Below are positions 7,217-13,995 of a stretch of DNA of 13,995 nt, one piece after another. This stretch comes from JBNKLG01 sp050292235 (lineage in GTDB: Bacteria; Pseudomonadota; Gammaproteobacteria; Chromatiales; Chromatiaceae): the NCBI GenBank assembly GCA_050292235.1, contig JBNKLG010000077.1, positions 1 through 13,995 on the forward strand. Reading direction: 5' to 3'. The notes under the pieces were generated by a model that was not told the origin of the DNA, did no database searches, and saw nothing but the letters and a program-made list of their open reading frames with translations. Made by a program: the position numbers and the translations under genes. Each line of letters begins with the position of its first letter. Position 1 is the first letter of the stretch.

Positions 7217-7245
7217 TTGACCTGAAAAAGCCAGATCGGTAGGTT
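7217..7245 (+). promoter_or_regulatory. Candidate ilvIHC promoter
   Basis: TTGACC (7217-7222, five of six) and TAGGTT (7240-7245, only three of six) are 17 nt apart. Transcription would begin near 7252 and give a leader of about 120 nt before the ilvI start. The weak -10 and the repeat just upstream fit an activated promoter. I see no other promoter-like pair on the plus strand between dacB and ilvI. Confidence 0.35.
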
Positions 7246-7372
7246 AAAGGGTTTCACGGTGCCAATTTCGAGGTTTCAAGGGGAAGCCACGAAATAATCG
7301 GCATTTTCATGCGTTTTTTTGATATCTGGGATGGACCAGGTTGGTTTTCCGTCTTGGATGGAGGTTTTTCCG
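7246..7372 (+). promoter_or_regulatory. ilvI leader without a branched-chain leader peptide
   Basis: The leader holds a hairpin GGTTTC-AAGGG-GAAGCC (7272-7288, 6 bp with one G-U pair) and a 4-bp hairpin GCAT/ATGC (7301-7312), followed one base later by seven T's (7314-7320). This is at most a weak attenuator. Short frames here are not rich in Ile, Leu or Val codons, so classical ilv leader-peptide attenuation is not supported. GGAGG (7360-7364) near its end sets the ilvI start. Confidence 0.4.
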
Positions 7373-9103
7373 GTGGAATTGAGTGGATCCGAAATCCTTA
7401 TCCGTTGTTTACAGGATGAGGGGGTCGAGTATGTTTTTGGATACCCCGGTGGGGCGGTGCTGCATATCTACGATGCCCTGGTTCAACAGAATGCGGTCAA
7501 GCACATCCTGGTGCGCCATGAACAGGCGGCTACCCACGCAGCAGATGGTTACGCCCGCGCCAGCGGTAAGCCCGGCGTTGCTTTGGTGACTTCCGGTCCA
7601 GGGGCCACCAATGCCATTACCGGCATTGCGACTGCCTATATGGACTCCATCCCCATGGTGGTGATCACCGGTCAGGTGCCGACTCCCTTCATCGGTTCCG
7701 ATGCCTTTCAGGAAGTGGATACCGTCGGCATTACCCGGCCCTGTGTGAAGCACAATTTCCTGGTCAAGGATGTGCGTGATCTGGCTGAAACCATGAAAAA
7801 AGCCTTCTATATCGCCACCACAGGCCGTCCCGGTCCGGTGGTGGTGGATGTGCCGAAGGATGTGGTCGATCCCAATGTCCGCATCCCCTATGTCTATCCC
7901 AAGAAGATCAAGATGCGCTCCTACAACCCGGTACTGAAAGGGCATATGGGGCAGGTCAAAAAGGCTGTGGAGCTGATGCTGCAGGCGGAGCGCCCTGTCA
8001 TCTACAGTGGTGGTGGTGTGGTTCTGGGGGATGCCAGTGATCTGCTTACCAGTCTGGTGCGCGAGAGCGGCTTTCCGATTACCAGCACTTTGATGGGACT
8101 GGGCGCTTTTCCCGGTACGGATAAACAGTTCCTGGGCATGCTGGGTATGCATGGCACCTATGAGGCCAATATGGCGATGCACGAGGCTGACGTGCTGGTG
8201 GCCGTGGGTGCCCGCTTCGATGATCGGGTGACCGGTAAAATCGCCCATTTCTGCCCCAATGCCAAGATCATCCACATCGATATCGATCCGGCCTCCATCT
8301 CCAAGAATGTGCGGGTGGATATTCCCATCGTCGGTGGGGTCAAGCCGGTGCTGAAGGAGATGCTTGGTGTGGTGCGGGAGCGTAAGGATCAGATCAACCA
8401 AAAGGCGCTGACCCGCTGGTGGGATCAGATTGCGCAATGGCGCGGCATCCAGTGCATGAACTACGCCCATTCCGATGAAGTGATCAAACCTCAGTTCGCG
8501 GTTGAGACCCTGCATCGGGTAACCCGGGGTGATCTCTATCTGAGTTCTGACGTGGGCCAGCATCAGATGTTTGCCGCCCAGTTCTATCCCTTTGAAAAAC
8601 CCCGACGCTGGATCAATTCCGGTGGTTTGGGCACCATGGGCTTTGGCCTGCCAGCTGCCATGGGTGTGAAGCTGGCGTTTCCGGATAAGGATGTGGCAGT
8701 GGTTACCGGCGAAGCCAGTATTCAGATGTGCATCCAGGAGCTGGCCACCTGTACCCAGCATGGTTTGCCGCTGAAGATCATTCTGCTTAACAACGGCTAC
8801 ATGGGCATGGTGCGCCAGTGGCAGGAGCTCTTTTACGAGGGCCGTTACGCCCACTCCTATGTGGATTCGCTACCTGATTTCGTCAGGTTGGCAGAGAGTT
8901 ACGGCCATGTCGGCATGAAGGTGAGTAAGCCGGGTGAACTGGAGGCAGCCTACCAGGAGGCCTTCGCCATGAAGGATCGGCTGGTGTTTATGGATATCAT
9001 TGTGGATCCCAGTGAAAATGTGTATCCCATGATTGAGGCGGGCAAGGGTCACCACGAAATGCATCTCTCGCCCCACCTGACTGCGGAACGGGAGCTGGCC
9101 TGA
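7373..9103 (+). CDS. ilvI: Acetolactate synthase (AHAS), large catalytic subunit
   Basis: This ThDP enzyme joins pyruvate to pyruvate or 2-oxobutyrate, the first common step of valine/leucine and isoleucine synthesis. I start it at GTG 7373, 8 nt after GGAGG (7360-7364). That gives 576 residues and the family-typical N-terminus ELSGSEI. The frame is open upstream to a TTG at 7319 and ATGs at 7331 and 7358, but these lack a ribosome-binding site. Visible motifs are FGYPGG (22-27), the catalytic Glu50 in RHEQAA, GPGATNAITGIATAYMDSIP and QEVDTVGITRP. The ThDP/Mg site reads GEAS (446-449) followed by NN (473-474). GEAS replaces the textbook GDGS; I recall Glu and Ala variants from other proteobacteria, so activity is expected. 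The stop overlaps ilvH by 1 nt, matching the obligate large/small subunit partnership. Confidence 0.97.
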   Translation: MELSGSEILIRCLQDEGVEYVFGYPGGAVLHIYDALVQQNAVKHILVRHEQAATHAADGYARASGKPGVALVTSGPGATNAITGIATAYMDSIPMVVITGQVPTPFIGSDAFQEVDTVGITRPCVKHNFLVKDVRDLAETMKKAFYIATTGRPGPVVVDVPKDVVDPNVRIPYVYPKKIKMRSYNPVLKGHMGQVKKAVELMLQAERPVIYSGGGVVLGDASDLLTSLVRESGFPITSTLMGLGAFPGTDKQFLGMLGMHGTYEANMAMHEADVLVAVGARFDDRVTGKIAHFCPNAKIIHIDIDPASISKNVRVDIPIVGGVKPVLKEMLGVVRERKDQINQKALTRWWDQIAQWRGIQCMNYAHSDEVIKPQFAVETLHRVTRGDLYLSSDVGQHQMFAAQFYPFEKPRRWINSGGLGTMGFGLPAAMGVKLAFPDKDVAVVTGEASIQMCIQELATCTQHGLPLKIILLNNGYMGMVRQWQELFYEGRYAHSYVDSLPDFVRLAESYGHVGMKVSKPGELEAAYQEAFAMKDRLVFMDIIVDPSENVYPMIEAGKGHHEMHLSPHLTAERELA

Positions 9104-9594
9104 TGAGACATGTGATATCCGTATTGATGGAAAACGAATCCGGTGCCCTGTCCCGGGTGGCCGGACTGTTCTCGGCACGCGGTTACAATATCGAATCGCT
9201 GACCGTGGCCCCTACCCAGGATGCGACGCTCTCCCGCATGACCCTGGTCACCTGTGGTAGCGAAGCGGTGATCGAGCAAATCACCAAGCAGCTGAACAAG
9301 CTGGTGGATGTGGTTAAGCTGACCGATCTTTCCGGTGGTCGCCACATTGAGCGTGAGCTGATGATGATCAAGGTGATGGCCGATGGGGAGTACCGTGAGG
9401 AACTGAAGCGCCTCGCTGATATCTTTCGAGCCAATATCATCGATGTGACCGATACCAGTTATATCATCGAGATGACCGGCAATTCCGACAAGCTGGATGC
9501 CTTCGTCAACGCTGTACAGGAAGACAAGGTGGTCGAGGTGGTGCGGACCGGCCCTTCCGGTATCGCCCGTGGTGAGAAGGGGCTGTCGCTTTAA
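9103..9594 (+). CDS. ilvH: Acetolactate synthase, small regulatory subunit
   Basis: The 163-residue protein has an N-terminal ACT domain (about 2-77) and the usual small-subunit C-terminal domain (about 80-160), the normal length of the E. coli IlvH type. It activates the IlvI subunit and carries the valine feedback site. Residues where E. coli mutations are reported to give valine resistance are all conserved: Asn11 and Gly14 in ENESG, Ser17, and Asn29 in GYNIES. I therefore infer a valine-sensitive enzyme. The start ATG overlaps the ilvI stop (TGATG). Confidence 0.97.
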   Translation: MRHVISVLMENESGALSRVAGLFSARGYNIESLTVAPTQDATLSRMTLVTCGSEAVIEQITKQLNKLVDVVKLTDLSGGRHIERELMMIKVMADGEYREELKRLADIFRANIIDVTDTSYIIEMTGNSDKLDAFVNAVQEDKVVEVVRTGPSGIARGEKGLSL

Positions 9595-9611
9595 GTTTTA
9601 TCCTCGAAGAC

Positions 9612-9639
9612 CAGGGTGCTCCGTTTTTCCTGCGCCCTG
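9612..9639 (+). promoter_or_regulatory. Hairpin between ilvH and ilvC
   Basis: CAGGGTGC (9612-9619) pairs with GCGCCCTG (9632-9639), 8 bp with one G-U pair and a 12-nt loop. A run of six T's (9654-9659) comes 14 nt later, too far for a classical intrinsic terminator. It may be a partial terminator or a processing or stability element that separates ilvIH from ilvC levels. Confidence 0.4.
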
Positions 9640-9680
9640 TACTTCGTGGTGAGTTTTTTCTTTTCTAAGGAACATTAGTT

Positions 9681-10697
9681 ATGGCAATCAATCTCTATTA
9701 CGACAAAGACTGTGACCTCAGCCTCATCAAGGGCAAGAAGGTGACCATTATCGGCTACGGTTCACAGGGCCATGCCCATGCCAACAACCTCAAGGACTCC
9801 GGCGTGGATGTGACCGTCGCCCTGCGCCCGGGTTCTGCCTCTGCAGCCAAGGCGGAGGCCTCCGGTCTGCCGGTCAAGGATGTCATTGAAGCAGTGAAGG
9901 GCGCTGATCTGGTGATGGTGCTGACCCCCGATGAGTTTCAGTCCCAGCTCTATCGTGATCAGCTGTTGCCCAACCTTAAGCAGGGCGCTGCTCTCGCCTT
10001 CGCCCACGGCTTTGCCATTCACTACAACCAGATCGTGCCGCGCGAGGATCTGGATGTCATCATGATCGCTCCCAAGGCCCCGGGTCACACCGTGCGCAAT
10101 GAGTTTGTCAACGGTGGCGGTATCCCTGACCTGATCGCTGTCTATCAGGATGCCAGCGGCCAGGCCAAAGATCTGGCACTCTCCTATGCCTCTGCCATTG
10201 GTGGTGGTCGTACCGGTATCATCGAAACCACCTTCAAGGACGAAACCGAGACCGATCTCTTCGGTGAACAGGCTGTGCTGTGCGGTGGTGCTGTCGAGCT
10301 GGTCAAGGCGGGCTTCGAGACCCTGACCGAGGCCGGTTATGCCCCGGAAATGGCCTATTTCGAATGTCTGCATGAGCTGAAGCTCATCGTCGATCTCATG
10401 TATGAGGGCGGCATTGCCAATATGAATTATTCTATTTCCAACAATGCTGAATACGGCGAGTATGTGACAGGGCCCCGGGTGATCAACGAGGAGTCCCGCT
10501 GGGCCATGAAGGAGGCTTTGAAGGATATCCAGAGTGGTGAATATGCCAAGCAGTTTGTGGCCGAAGGCCAGTTGGGCTATCCCTCAATGACCGCCTACCG
10601 TCGTCTGAATGCGGCTCATCCCATTGAACAAACGGGTGAAAAGCTGCGCGCCATGATGCCCTGGATCAAGAAGATTATCGATAAATCCAAGAACTGA
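9681..10697 (+). CDS. ilvC: Ketol-acid reductoisomerase, class I (short form)
   Basis: This enzyme uses NADPH and Mg2+ to rearrange and reduce acetolactate or acetohydroxybutyrate, the step after AHAS. At 338 residues it is the short class I form, not the roughly 490-residue class II form of E. coli. The NADPH fold shows GYGSQG (25-30) and the cofactor-specificity loop LRPGSAS (48-54). Expected catalytic and metal residues are present: His109 in FAHGF, Asp192 and Glu196 in DLFGEQ, Glu228 and Glu232 in ECLHE, and Ser253. TAAGGA (9666-9671) sits 9 nt before the ATG. An 86-nt gap with a hairpin separates it from ilvH, so it may have partly separate expression. Confidence 0.98.
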   Translation: MAINLYYDKDCDLSLIKGKKVTIIGYGSQGHAHANNLKDSGVDVTVALRPGSASAAKAEASGLPVKDVIEAVKGADLVMVLTPDEFQSQLYRDQLLPNLKQGAALAFAHGFAIHYNQIVPREDLDVIMIAPKAPGHTVRNEFVNGGGIPDLIAVYQDASGQAKDLALSYASAIGGGRTGIIETTFKDETETDLFGEQAVLCGGAVELVKAGFETLTEAGYAPEMAYFECLHELKLIVDLMYEGGIANMNYSISNNAEYGEYVTGPRVINEESRWAMKEALKDIQSGEYAKQFVAEGQLGYPSMTAYRRLNAAHPIEQTGEKLRAMMPWIKKIIDKSKN

Positions 10698-10704
10698 TGG
10701 TGTT

Positions 10705-10734
10705 GGACCCAGTGGCCACCGGGTCACTGGGTCC
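10705..10734 (+). promoter_or_regulatory. Perfect 10-bp hairpin just after ilvC
   Basis: GGACCCAGTG (10705-10714) and CACTGGGTCC (10725-10734) are exact reverse complements around a 10-nt loop, starting 7 nt after the ilvC stop. No T run follows on either strand (plus strand continues GAAAAA), so it is not a standard intrinsic terminator. It could protect the ilvC mRNA 3' end from exonucleases or act in a factor-assisted terminator. Confidence 0.5.
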
Positions 10735-10756
10735 GAAAAACCTCGGCAGTGCTCCA

Positions 10757-10775
10757 GCGGTGAATCCATCACCGC
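10757..10775 (+). promoter_or_regulatory. Second hairpin in the ilvC downstream gap
   Basis: GCGGTGA (10757-10763) and TCACCGC (10769-10775) form a perfect 7-bp stem with a 5-nt loop, 22 nt after the first hairpin. It too lacks a T run. The rest of the gap to 10865 holds the ribosome-binding site AGAGGA and no promoter I would defend. Confidence 0.45.
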
Positions 10776-10865
10776 CATGAGAGGATTTCATTAAGGATAC
10801 CTTGCATTGCTGATGTCATACTCAGTAGAGTTTCAGGTGCTTGATCGGTTGGCAAGAGGACAACA

Positions 10866-11765
10866 ATGGCCAGTGTGAAGACGCGCAACCCTAAGGAAGA
10901 GTTCAAACAGCTGTTGCGCCGAAAGGAGCTGCTGGAAAAGGTCTTGCGGGCGGCTGATCGGGTTGAACAGCTGCATTCCGGACTGCACGCAGCTCAGCAG
11001 ATGGGCGCGGACAGTGGTCAGATCGATCAGGCTACCTTGCGGTTTTACGAAGGGCTGTCTGACGCCGTTAAATCCATGCCGACGCCTAAGGTGCAGGGTA
11101 TCCTCAAACAACTAGAGGATGCCATGGCGGCCAAGATCCATGTGGTCATGGCTTATGCCGATCAGGATATCGGTCAGGAAGACCTGGATGACTCTTTTGA
11201 AGAGAGCGCGCTAGAGCTCATCAGTTATTTCAGTCGAACCACCAAGACGGCCGTGGCGCTGCGTCTGATGCTGGAGAATCGGGGTGTGGCAACCCAGGCG
11301 ATGGAGATGCCGGTCGATGCCGAAAAGCTGCGAGTCAAGGTGGCCCAGGTTTCGGAACAGGAGACCCAGGCTCGGCAACGGGTTGAGACCGATATCGTCA
11401 GGGTACGGGATGACGCCATCGATCTGCTCAAGACGCCTAATCTTCCTGACAATATCCAGGCTATGCTGATGGATACTGTCAGTCAGATGGAAGAGAATCT
11501 CGTGCATATCCATGCCGGGGAACCCATCGACAGCCTGCCCCATGCGGTTGAGGTGATCGATGCCGAGGAGGTGCCAGAGGTTGAGGCCATTCCCGAGGTG
11601 TTGCCGGTGATTGAGGTGGATGAGGAGGTGAGCATCGAAGAGATCGATGTGGTGATTGAAGCGCCGCTTCCCTCAGATGAAAAAACGGGCTTTGGTCGAA
11701 AGCTGGGTAACTGGCTCAACTCTCCTCTGGATGAGGGTTGGGATAAGGCCGGGAAGAAAAAGTGA
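10866..11765 (+). CDS. Unrecognised helical protein with acidic linker and basic C-terminus
   Basis: I do not recognise this 299-residue protein. It has no signal peptide or membrane segment and should be cytoplasmic. Residues 1-220 look almost wholly alpha-helical, with charged heptad-like stretches at about 8-45, 76-100 and 150-190 that may form coiled coils. Residues 227-266 are low complexity: 15 of 40 are Asp or Glu, the rest mostly Val, Ile, Pro and Ala, with no Lys or Arg. The last 28 residues turn basic and include GFGRKLGNWLNSPLDEGW (275-292) and end AGKKK. That segment could be an amphipathic docking helix. The ATG at 10866 follows AGAGGA. It is 18 nt upstream of pssA, so the two are probably co-transcribed, which hints at a membrane or lipid-related role without proving one. 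Codon use looks like its neighbours. Confidence 0.8.
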   Translation: MASVKTRNPKEEFKQLLRRKELLEKVLRAADRVEQLHSGLHAAQQMGADSGQIDQATLRFYEGLSDAVKSMPTPKVQGILKQLEDAMAAKIHVVMAYADQDIGQEDLDDSFEESALELISYFSRTTKTAVALRLMLENRGVATQAMEMPVDAEKLRVKVAQVSEQETQARQRVETDIVRVRDDAIDLLKTPNLPDNIQAMLMDTVSQMEENLVHIHAGEPIDSLPHAVEVIDAEEVPEVEAIPEVLPVIEVDEEVSIEEIDVVIEAPLPSDEKTGFGRKLGNWLNSPLDEGWDKAGKKK

Positions 11766-11783
11766 GCATGATTGGGATGGCAC

Positions 11784-12548
11784 ATGTCTGAACCTGAAAC
11801 CCTGTCAGAGCCTCGTCGTCCCCGACGCGGTATCTATCTTCTGCCCAACCTGTTTACCACAGCCGCCTTGTTTGGAGGTTTTTTTGCCATTCTGGCCGCG
11901 ATTAATGGTCGCCTGGAACAGGCGGTCATTGCCATTTTCGTGGCCATGGTTCTGGATGGCATGGATGGTCGGGTGGCACGGCTGACCAACACCCAATCCG
12001 CTTTTGGGGCGGAATATGACAGTCTGTCAGATATGGTGGCCTTTGGTCTGGCGCCTTCGCTGGTGATCTATTTGTGGGGGTTGCAGCCCCTGGGTAAGGT
12101 TGGCTGGCTGGCGGCCTTTGTCTACACCGCTGGAGCGGCTTTACGGCTGGCGCGGTTTAATACCCAGATTGCCAGTGCGGACAAACGCTGGTTTCAGGGG
12201 CTCCCCAGTCCCGCTGCTGCTGCAGTGGTTGCCGGATTTGTCTGGGTGGCCATTGGTCAACAGCAGTTTTCTGCTGAAACCCTGGCCTGGCCTGCTGCTG
12301 TGTTGACCTTGTCGGCCGGTCTGCTGATGGTCAGCAATGCCCGCTATAACAGTTTTAAAGAATTTGACCCCAGAAATCGTGTGCCCTTTGTCACCCTGGT
12401 GGTCATTATGCTGGGGTTTGGTGTCTTTGTATTGCATCCGCCCATCGTGCTGTTTTTGAGTTTTTTGGTCTACGTTATCTCCGGCCCCTTGTTGACCCTT
12501 TGGCAACTGCGGGGGAAACGAGTCGCTCGTCGCACCCCTGGCGCTTAG
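11784..12548 (+). CDS. pssA: CDP-diacylglycerol-serine O-phosphatidyltransferase (phosphatidylserine synthase)
   Basis: This inner-membrane enzyme makes phosphatidylserine, precursor of phosphatidylethanolamine, from CDP-diacylglycerol and serine. The 254-residue protein has the full CDP-alcohol phosphotransferase motif at 58-83. It has Asp58, Asp61 and Gly62, then Ala65 and Arg66, Gly75, and the metal-binding pair Asp79 and Asp83. Hydrophobic segments cover about 26-56, 87-118, 138-158, 168-186 and 200-240, typical of the type II integral form and unlike the phospholipase D-type PssA of E. coli. The leading PNLFTTAALFGGF block (21-33) is typical of PssA. I start at ATG 11784; a TTG at 11772 in frame would add four residues. 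It lies 18 nt after the unknown gene; the ilvC-near-pssA arrangement is common in gammaproteobacteria. Confidence 0.95.
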   Translation: MSEPETLSEPRRPRRGIYLLPNLFTTAALFGGFFAILAAINGRLEQAVIAIFVAMVLDGMDGRVARLTNTQSAFGAEYDSLSDMVAFGLAPSLVIYLWGLQPLGKVGWLAAFVYTAGAALRLARFNTQIASADKRWFQGLPSPAAAAVVAGFVWVAIGQQQFSAETLAWPAAVLTLSAGLLMVSNARYNSFKEFDPRNRVPFVTLVVIMLGFGVFVLHPPIVLFLSFLVYVISGPLLTLWQLRGKRVARRTPGA

Positions 12549-12560
12549 TTCGCGCTACCC

Positions 12561-12584
12561 TGCCGGGCTCTCAATGGGCCGGCA
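12561..12584 (+). promoter_or_regulatory. Short hairpin between pssA and mgtE
   Basis: TGCCGG (12561-12566) and CCGGCA (12579-12584) are reverse complements with a 12-nt loop. There is no T run, so it is not an intrinsic terminator. The 51-nt gap is too short for an M-box type Mg2+ riboswitch. The hairpin ends 5 nt before the GGAGAG ribosome-binding site of mgtE and might influence its translation. Confidence 0.3.
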
Positions 12585-12599
12585 ACATCGGAGAGATTC

Positions 12600-13955
12600 T
12601 TGGAAGTCATTACTGAAATATCGGACAGAGACTGGGTTGACTGGGCTTTGAATGACTTGGCGGCAGGGCGTATGCAGGCCCTGAGCGAGGCCCTGTCCGA
12701 TATGCATCCCGCTGAGGTGGCTGATCTGCTGGAGGCCATGCCACGGGAGCAGCGTAGTGCTCTTTGGTCGGCAGTGCCGAAAGAGCAGGCCGCAGAGGTA
12801 TTGACCTATCTGCATGATGAGGTTCGTGTCGGCATCATCACGGAGATGGATGATGCGGATTTGGCCGCTGCTGCCGGGCGCATGGATGCCGAGGATCTGG
12901 CCTTCATCATTGAGGATCTGCCGCAGGATCCGAAAACGACCATCCTCCAGTCTCTGGATCAGGATCAACGGGACCAACTCTGGACAGTTCTGGCCTATGA
13001 AGAGGACAGTGCCGGACGTTTGATGAGCACTGAGGCGGCCTGTGTGCGACCCGATGTCACCCTGGCCGTTGTGCTGCGTTGGTTGCGACGCCAGGAGGCA
13101 TTGCCCCCTCATACCGACGCCCTCATGGTCATCGACCCCGATGGCCGTTTTCTTGGCAAACTCTCCCTGTCAACCCTCCTGACCAATGATCCCAAGCGGC
13201 AGGTATCTGAGGTGATGGCTGAGGATTGTGACAAGGTCCCGGTGGATACCCCGGCCCGTGAGGTGGCGGCCCTGTTTGATCGCCGCGACCTCATATCGGT
13301 AGCTGTGGTGGGGGATGAACAGCAACTCCTGGGCCGTATTACCATCGATGACGTGGTGGATATCATCCGTGAAGAGGCGGACCGCGTTCTGATGAACCGG
13401 GCTGGTTTGGATGAGGATGAGGATCTCTTCGCCCCTGTCATGCCCAGTGCCCAACGGCGGGCACTCTGGTTGGGTCTGAATCTCATCACCGTGTTTGCCG
13501 CCTCCTGGGTGATTGGCCGGTTTCAGGTGGCCCTGGATCAAATCGTCGCCCTGGCGGTGCTGATGCCCGTGGTGGCCAGCATGGGGGGGATCGCGGGCAG
13601 TCAGACCCTGACCCTGACCATCCGGGGACTGGCTTTGGGGCAGGTGGCCCGCAGTAATATCCAGTGGCTGTTACGCAAGGAGCTGGCCATTGGCGCCCTC
13701 AATGGGCTGGCCTGGGCCCTGGTGGTGGCCTTGGTGGCCTATCTCTGGTTTGGCAGTCCCGGTATCGCCTGGGTCATGGCCCTGGCGATGCTGATCAACC
13801 TGCTGGCGGCAGCGCTGGCAGGCATTCTGGTGCCCATTACCCTACATCGTCTCAAGATTGACCCGGCACTGTCTGGCACCGTGGTGCTGACTACCGTAAC
13901 AGATATCCTGGGTTTTCTGAGCTTTCTCGGTCTGGCCTCACTCCTCTTGCTTTAG
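12600..13955 (+). CDS. mgtE: MgtE family Mg2+ channel/transporter
   Basis: The 451-residue protein has the MgtE architecture. A helical N domain (about 10-135) contains the conserved YEEDSAGRLM (133-142). Two CBS domains follow (about 143-260), then a connecting helix and a five-helix pore domain (about 285-451). In the family the cytoplasmic domains bind Mg2+ and close the pore when Mg2+ is high. The pore helix reads MGGIAGSQ (328-335), with Ile331 where Thermus-type proteins have Asn. Asp435 in TTVTDILGF matches the conserved pore acidic residue needed for Mg2+ entry. The start is TTG at 12600, preceded by GGAGAG (12590-12595) with 4-nt spacing; the next in-frame ATG is at codon 25 and would cut the N domain. 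Only 40 nt of sequence follow, with no terminator visible. Confidence 0.95.
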   Translation: MEVITEISDRDWVDWALNDLAAGRMQALSEALSDMHPAEVADLLEAMPREQRSALWSAVPKEQAAEVLTYLHDEVRVGIITEMDDADLAAAAGRMDAEDLAFIIEDLPQDPKTTILQSLDQDQRDQLWTVLAYEEDSAGRLMSTEAACVRPDVTLAVVLRWLRRQEALPPHTDALMVIDPDGRFLGKLSLSTLLTNDPKRQVSEVMAEDCDKVPVDTPAREVAALFDRRDLISVAVVGDEQQLLGRITIDDVVDIIREEADRVLMNRAGLDEDEDLFAPVMPSAQRRALWLGLNLITVFAASWVIGRFQVALDQIVALAVLMPVVASMGGIAGSQTLTLTIRGLALGQVARSNIQWLLRKELAIGALNGLAWALVVALVAYLWFGSPGIAWVMALAMLINLLAAALAGILVPITLHRLKIDPALSGTVVLTTVTDILGFLSFLGLASLLLL

Positions 13956-13995
13956 GGTCCCGGCCCAATTCGCAATAGGTCGTGGGCTGTGGCAG

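Noticed and set aside
7301..7320. Hairpin plus T run before ilvI as an intrinsic terminator or attenuator
   Set aside because: The stem is only 4 bp with an AT-rich loop, too weak to call as a terminator; it is kept as a note in the leader entry.
7309..7419. 36-codon ORF (starts MRFFDIW) overlapping the ilvI start, considered as a leader peptide
   Set aside because: It has no ribosome-binding site, lacks runs of Ile, Leu or Val codons, and runs 44 nt past the ilvI GTG in another frame.
7409..8854. 481-codon open frame on the minus strand
   Set aside because: It lies wholly antisense to ilvI and has a His-rich shadow composition with no domain.
12549..12599. Mg2+ riboswitch before mgtE
   Set aside because: The gap is only 51 nt and has one short hairpin; an M-box needs far more sequence.

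Overview
The window reads as an ordinary chromosomal stretch of a gammaproteobacterium, by eye moderately GC-rich. The grounds are the ilvI-ilvH-ilvC-pssA order, a 338-residue class I ketol-acid reductoisomerase, a valine-sensitive-type acetolactate synthase small subunit, and a remnant resembling class I adenylate cyclase, a mostly gammaproteobacterial family. I cannot name the genus. I see no tRNA, rRNA, insertion sequence, CRISPR array or phage gene.

Left edge (1-700): a good leftward sigma70-type promoter points out of the window. Next to it lies a minus-strand reading frame (89-592) that looks like only the C-terminal end of a class I adenylate cyclase, probably a decayed gene. A perfect 8-bp inverted repeat (655-675) precedes the next operon.

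Membrane and ion cluster (701-5559, plus strand): a DUF2167 membrane-anchored exported protein overlaps an M50 site-2 protease. After 95 nt come a voltage-sensor K+ channel with its own RCK domain, a separate RCK protein with a degenerate nucleotide-binding motif, and a pirin. The last three overlap stop-to-start. The likely theme is membrane stress and K+ flux under cytoplasmic control. This cluster is the least described part of the window.

Cell-wall gene (5567-7081, minus strand): a PBP4-type DD-carboxypeptidase/endopeptidase (dacB), converging on the pirin gene with 7 nt between the stop codons.

Branched-chain amino acid and phospholipid cluster (7118-13955, plus strand): a leader with a candidate promoter, then ilvI and ilvH (overlapping by 1 nt), ilvC, an unrecognised acidic helical protein, pssA and mgtE. 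Intergenic hairpins follow ilvH, ilvC and pssA, and none is a classical terminator. IlvI/IlvH and IlvC catalyse the first two shared steps of valine and isoleucine synthesis. PssA makes phosphatidylserine, and MgtE is a Mg2+ channel. Mg2+ is a cofactor for AHAS, KARI and CDP-alcohol phosphotransferases, so the neighbourhood is biochemically coherent, though co-regulation is unproven.

I found no clear new defence or mobile system. The best leads are the DUF2167/site-2 protease pair, the two-gene RCK channel with pirin, and the conserved-looking unknown gene between ilvC and pssA.
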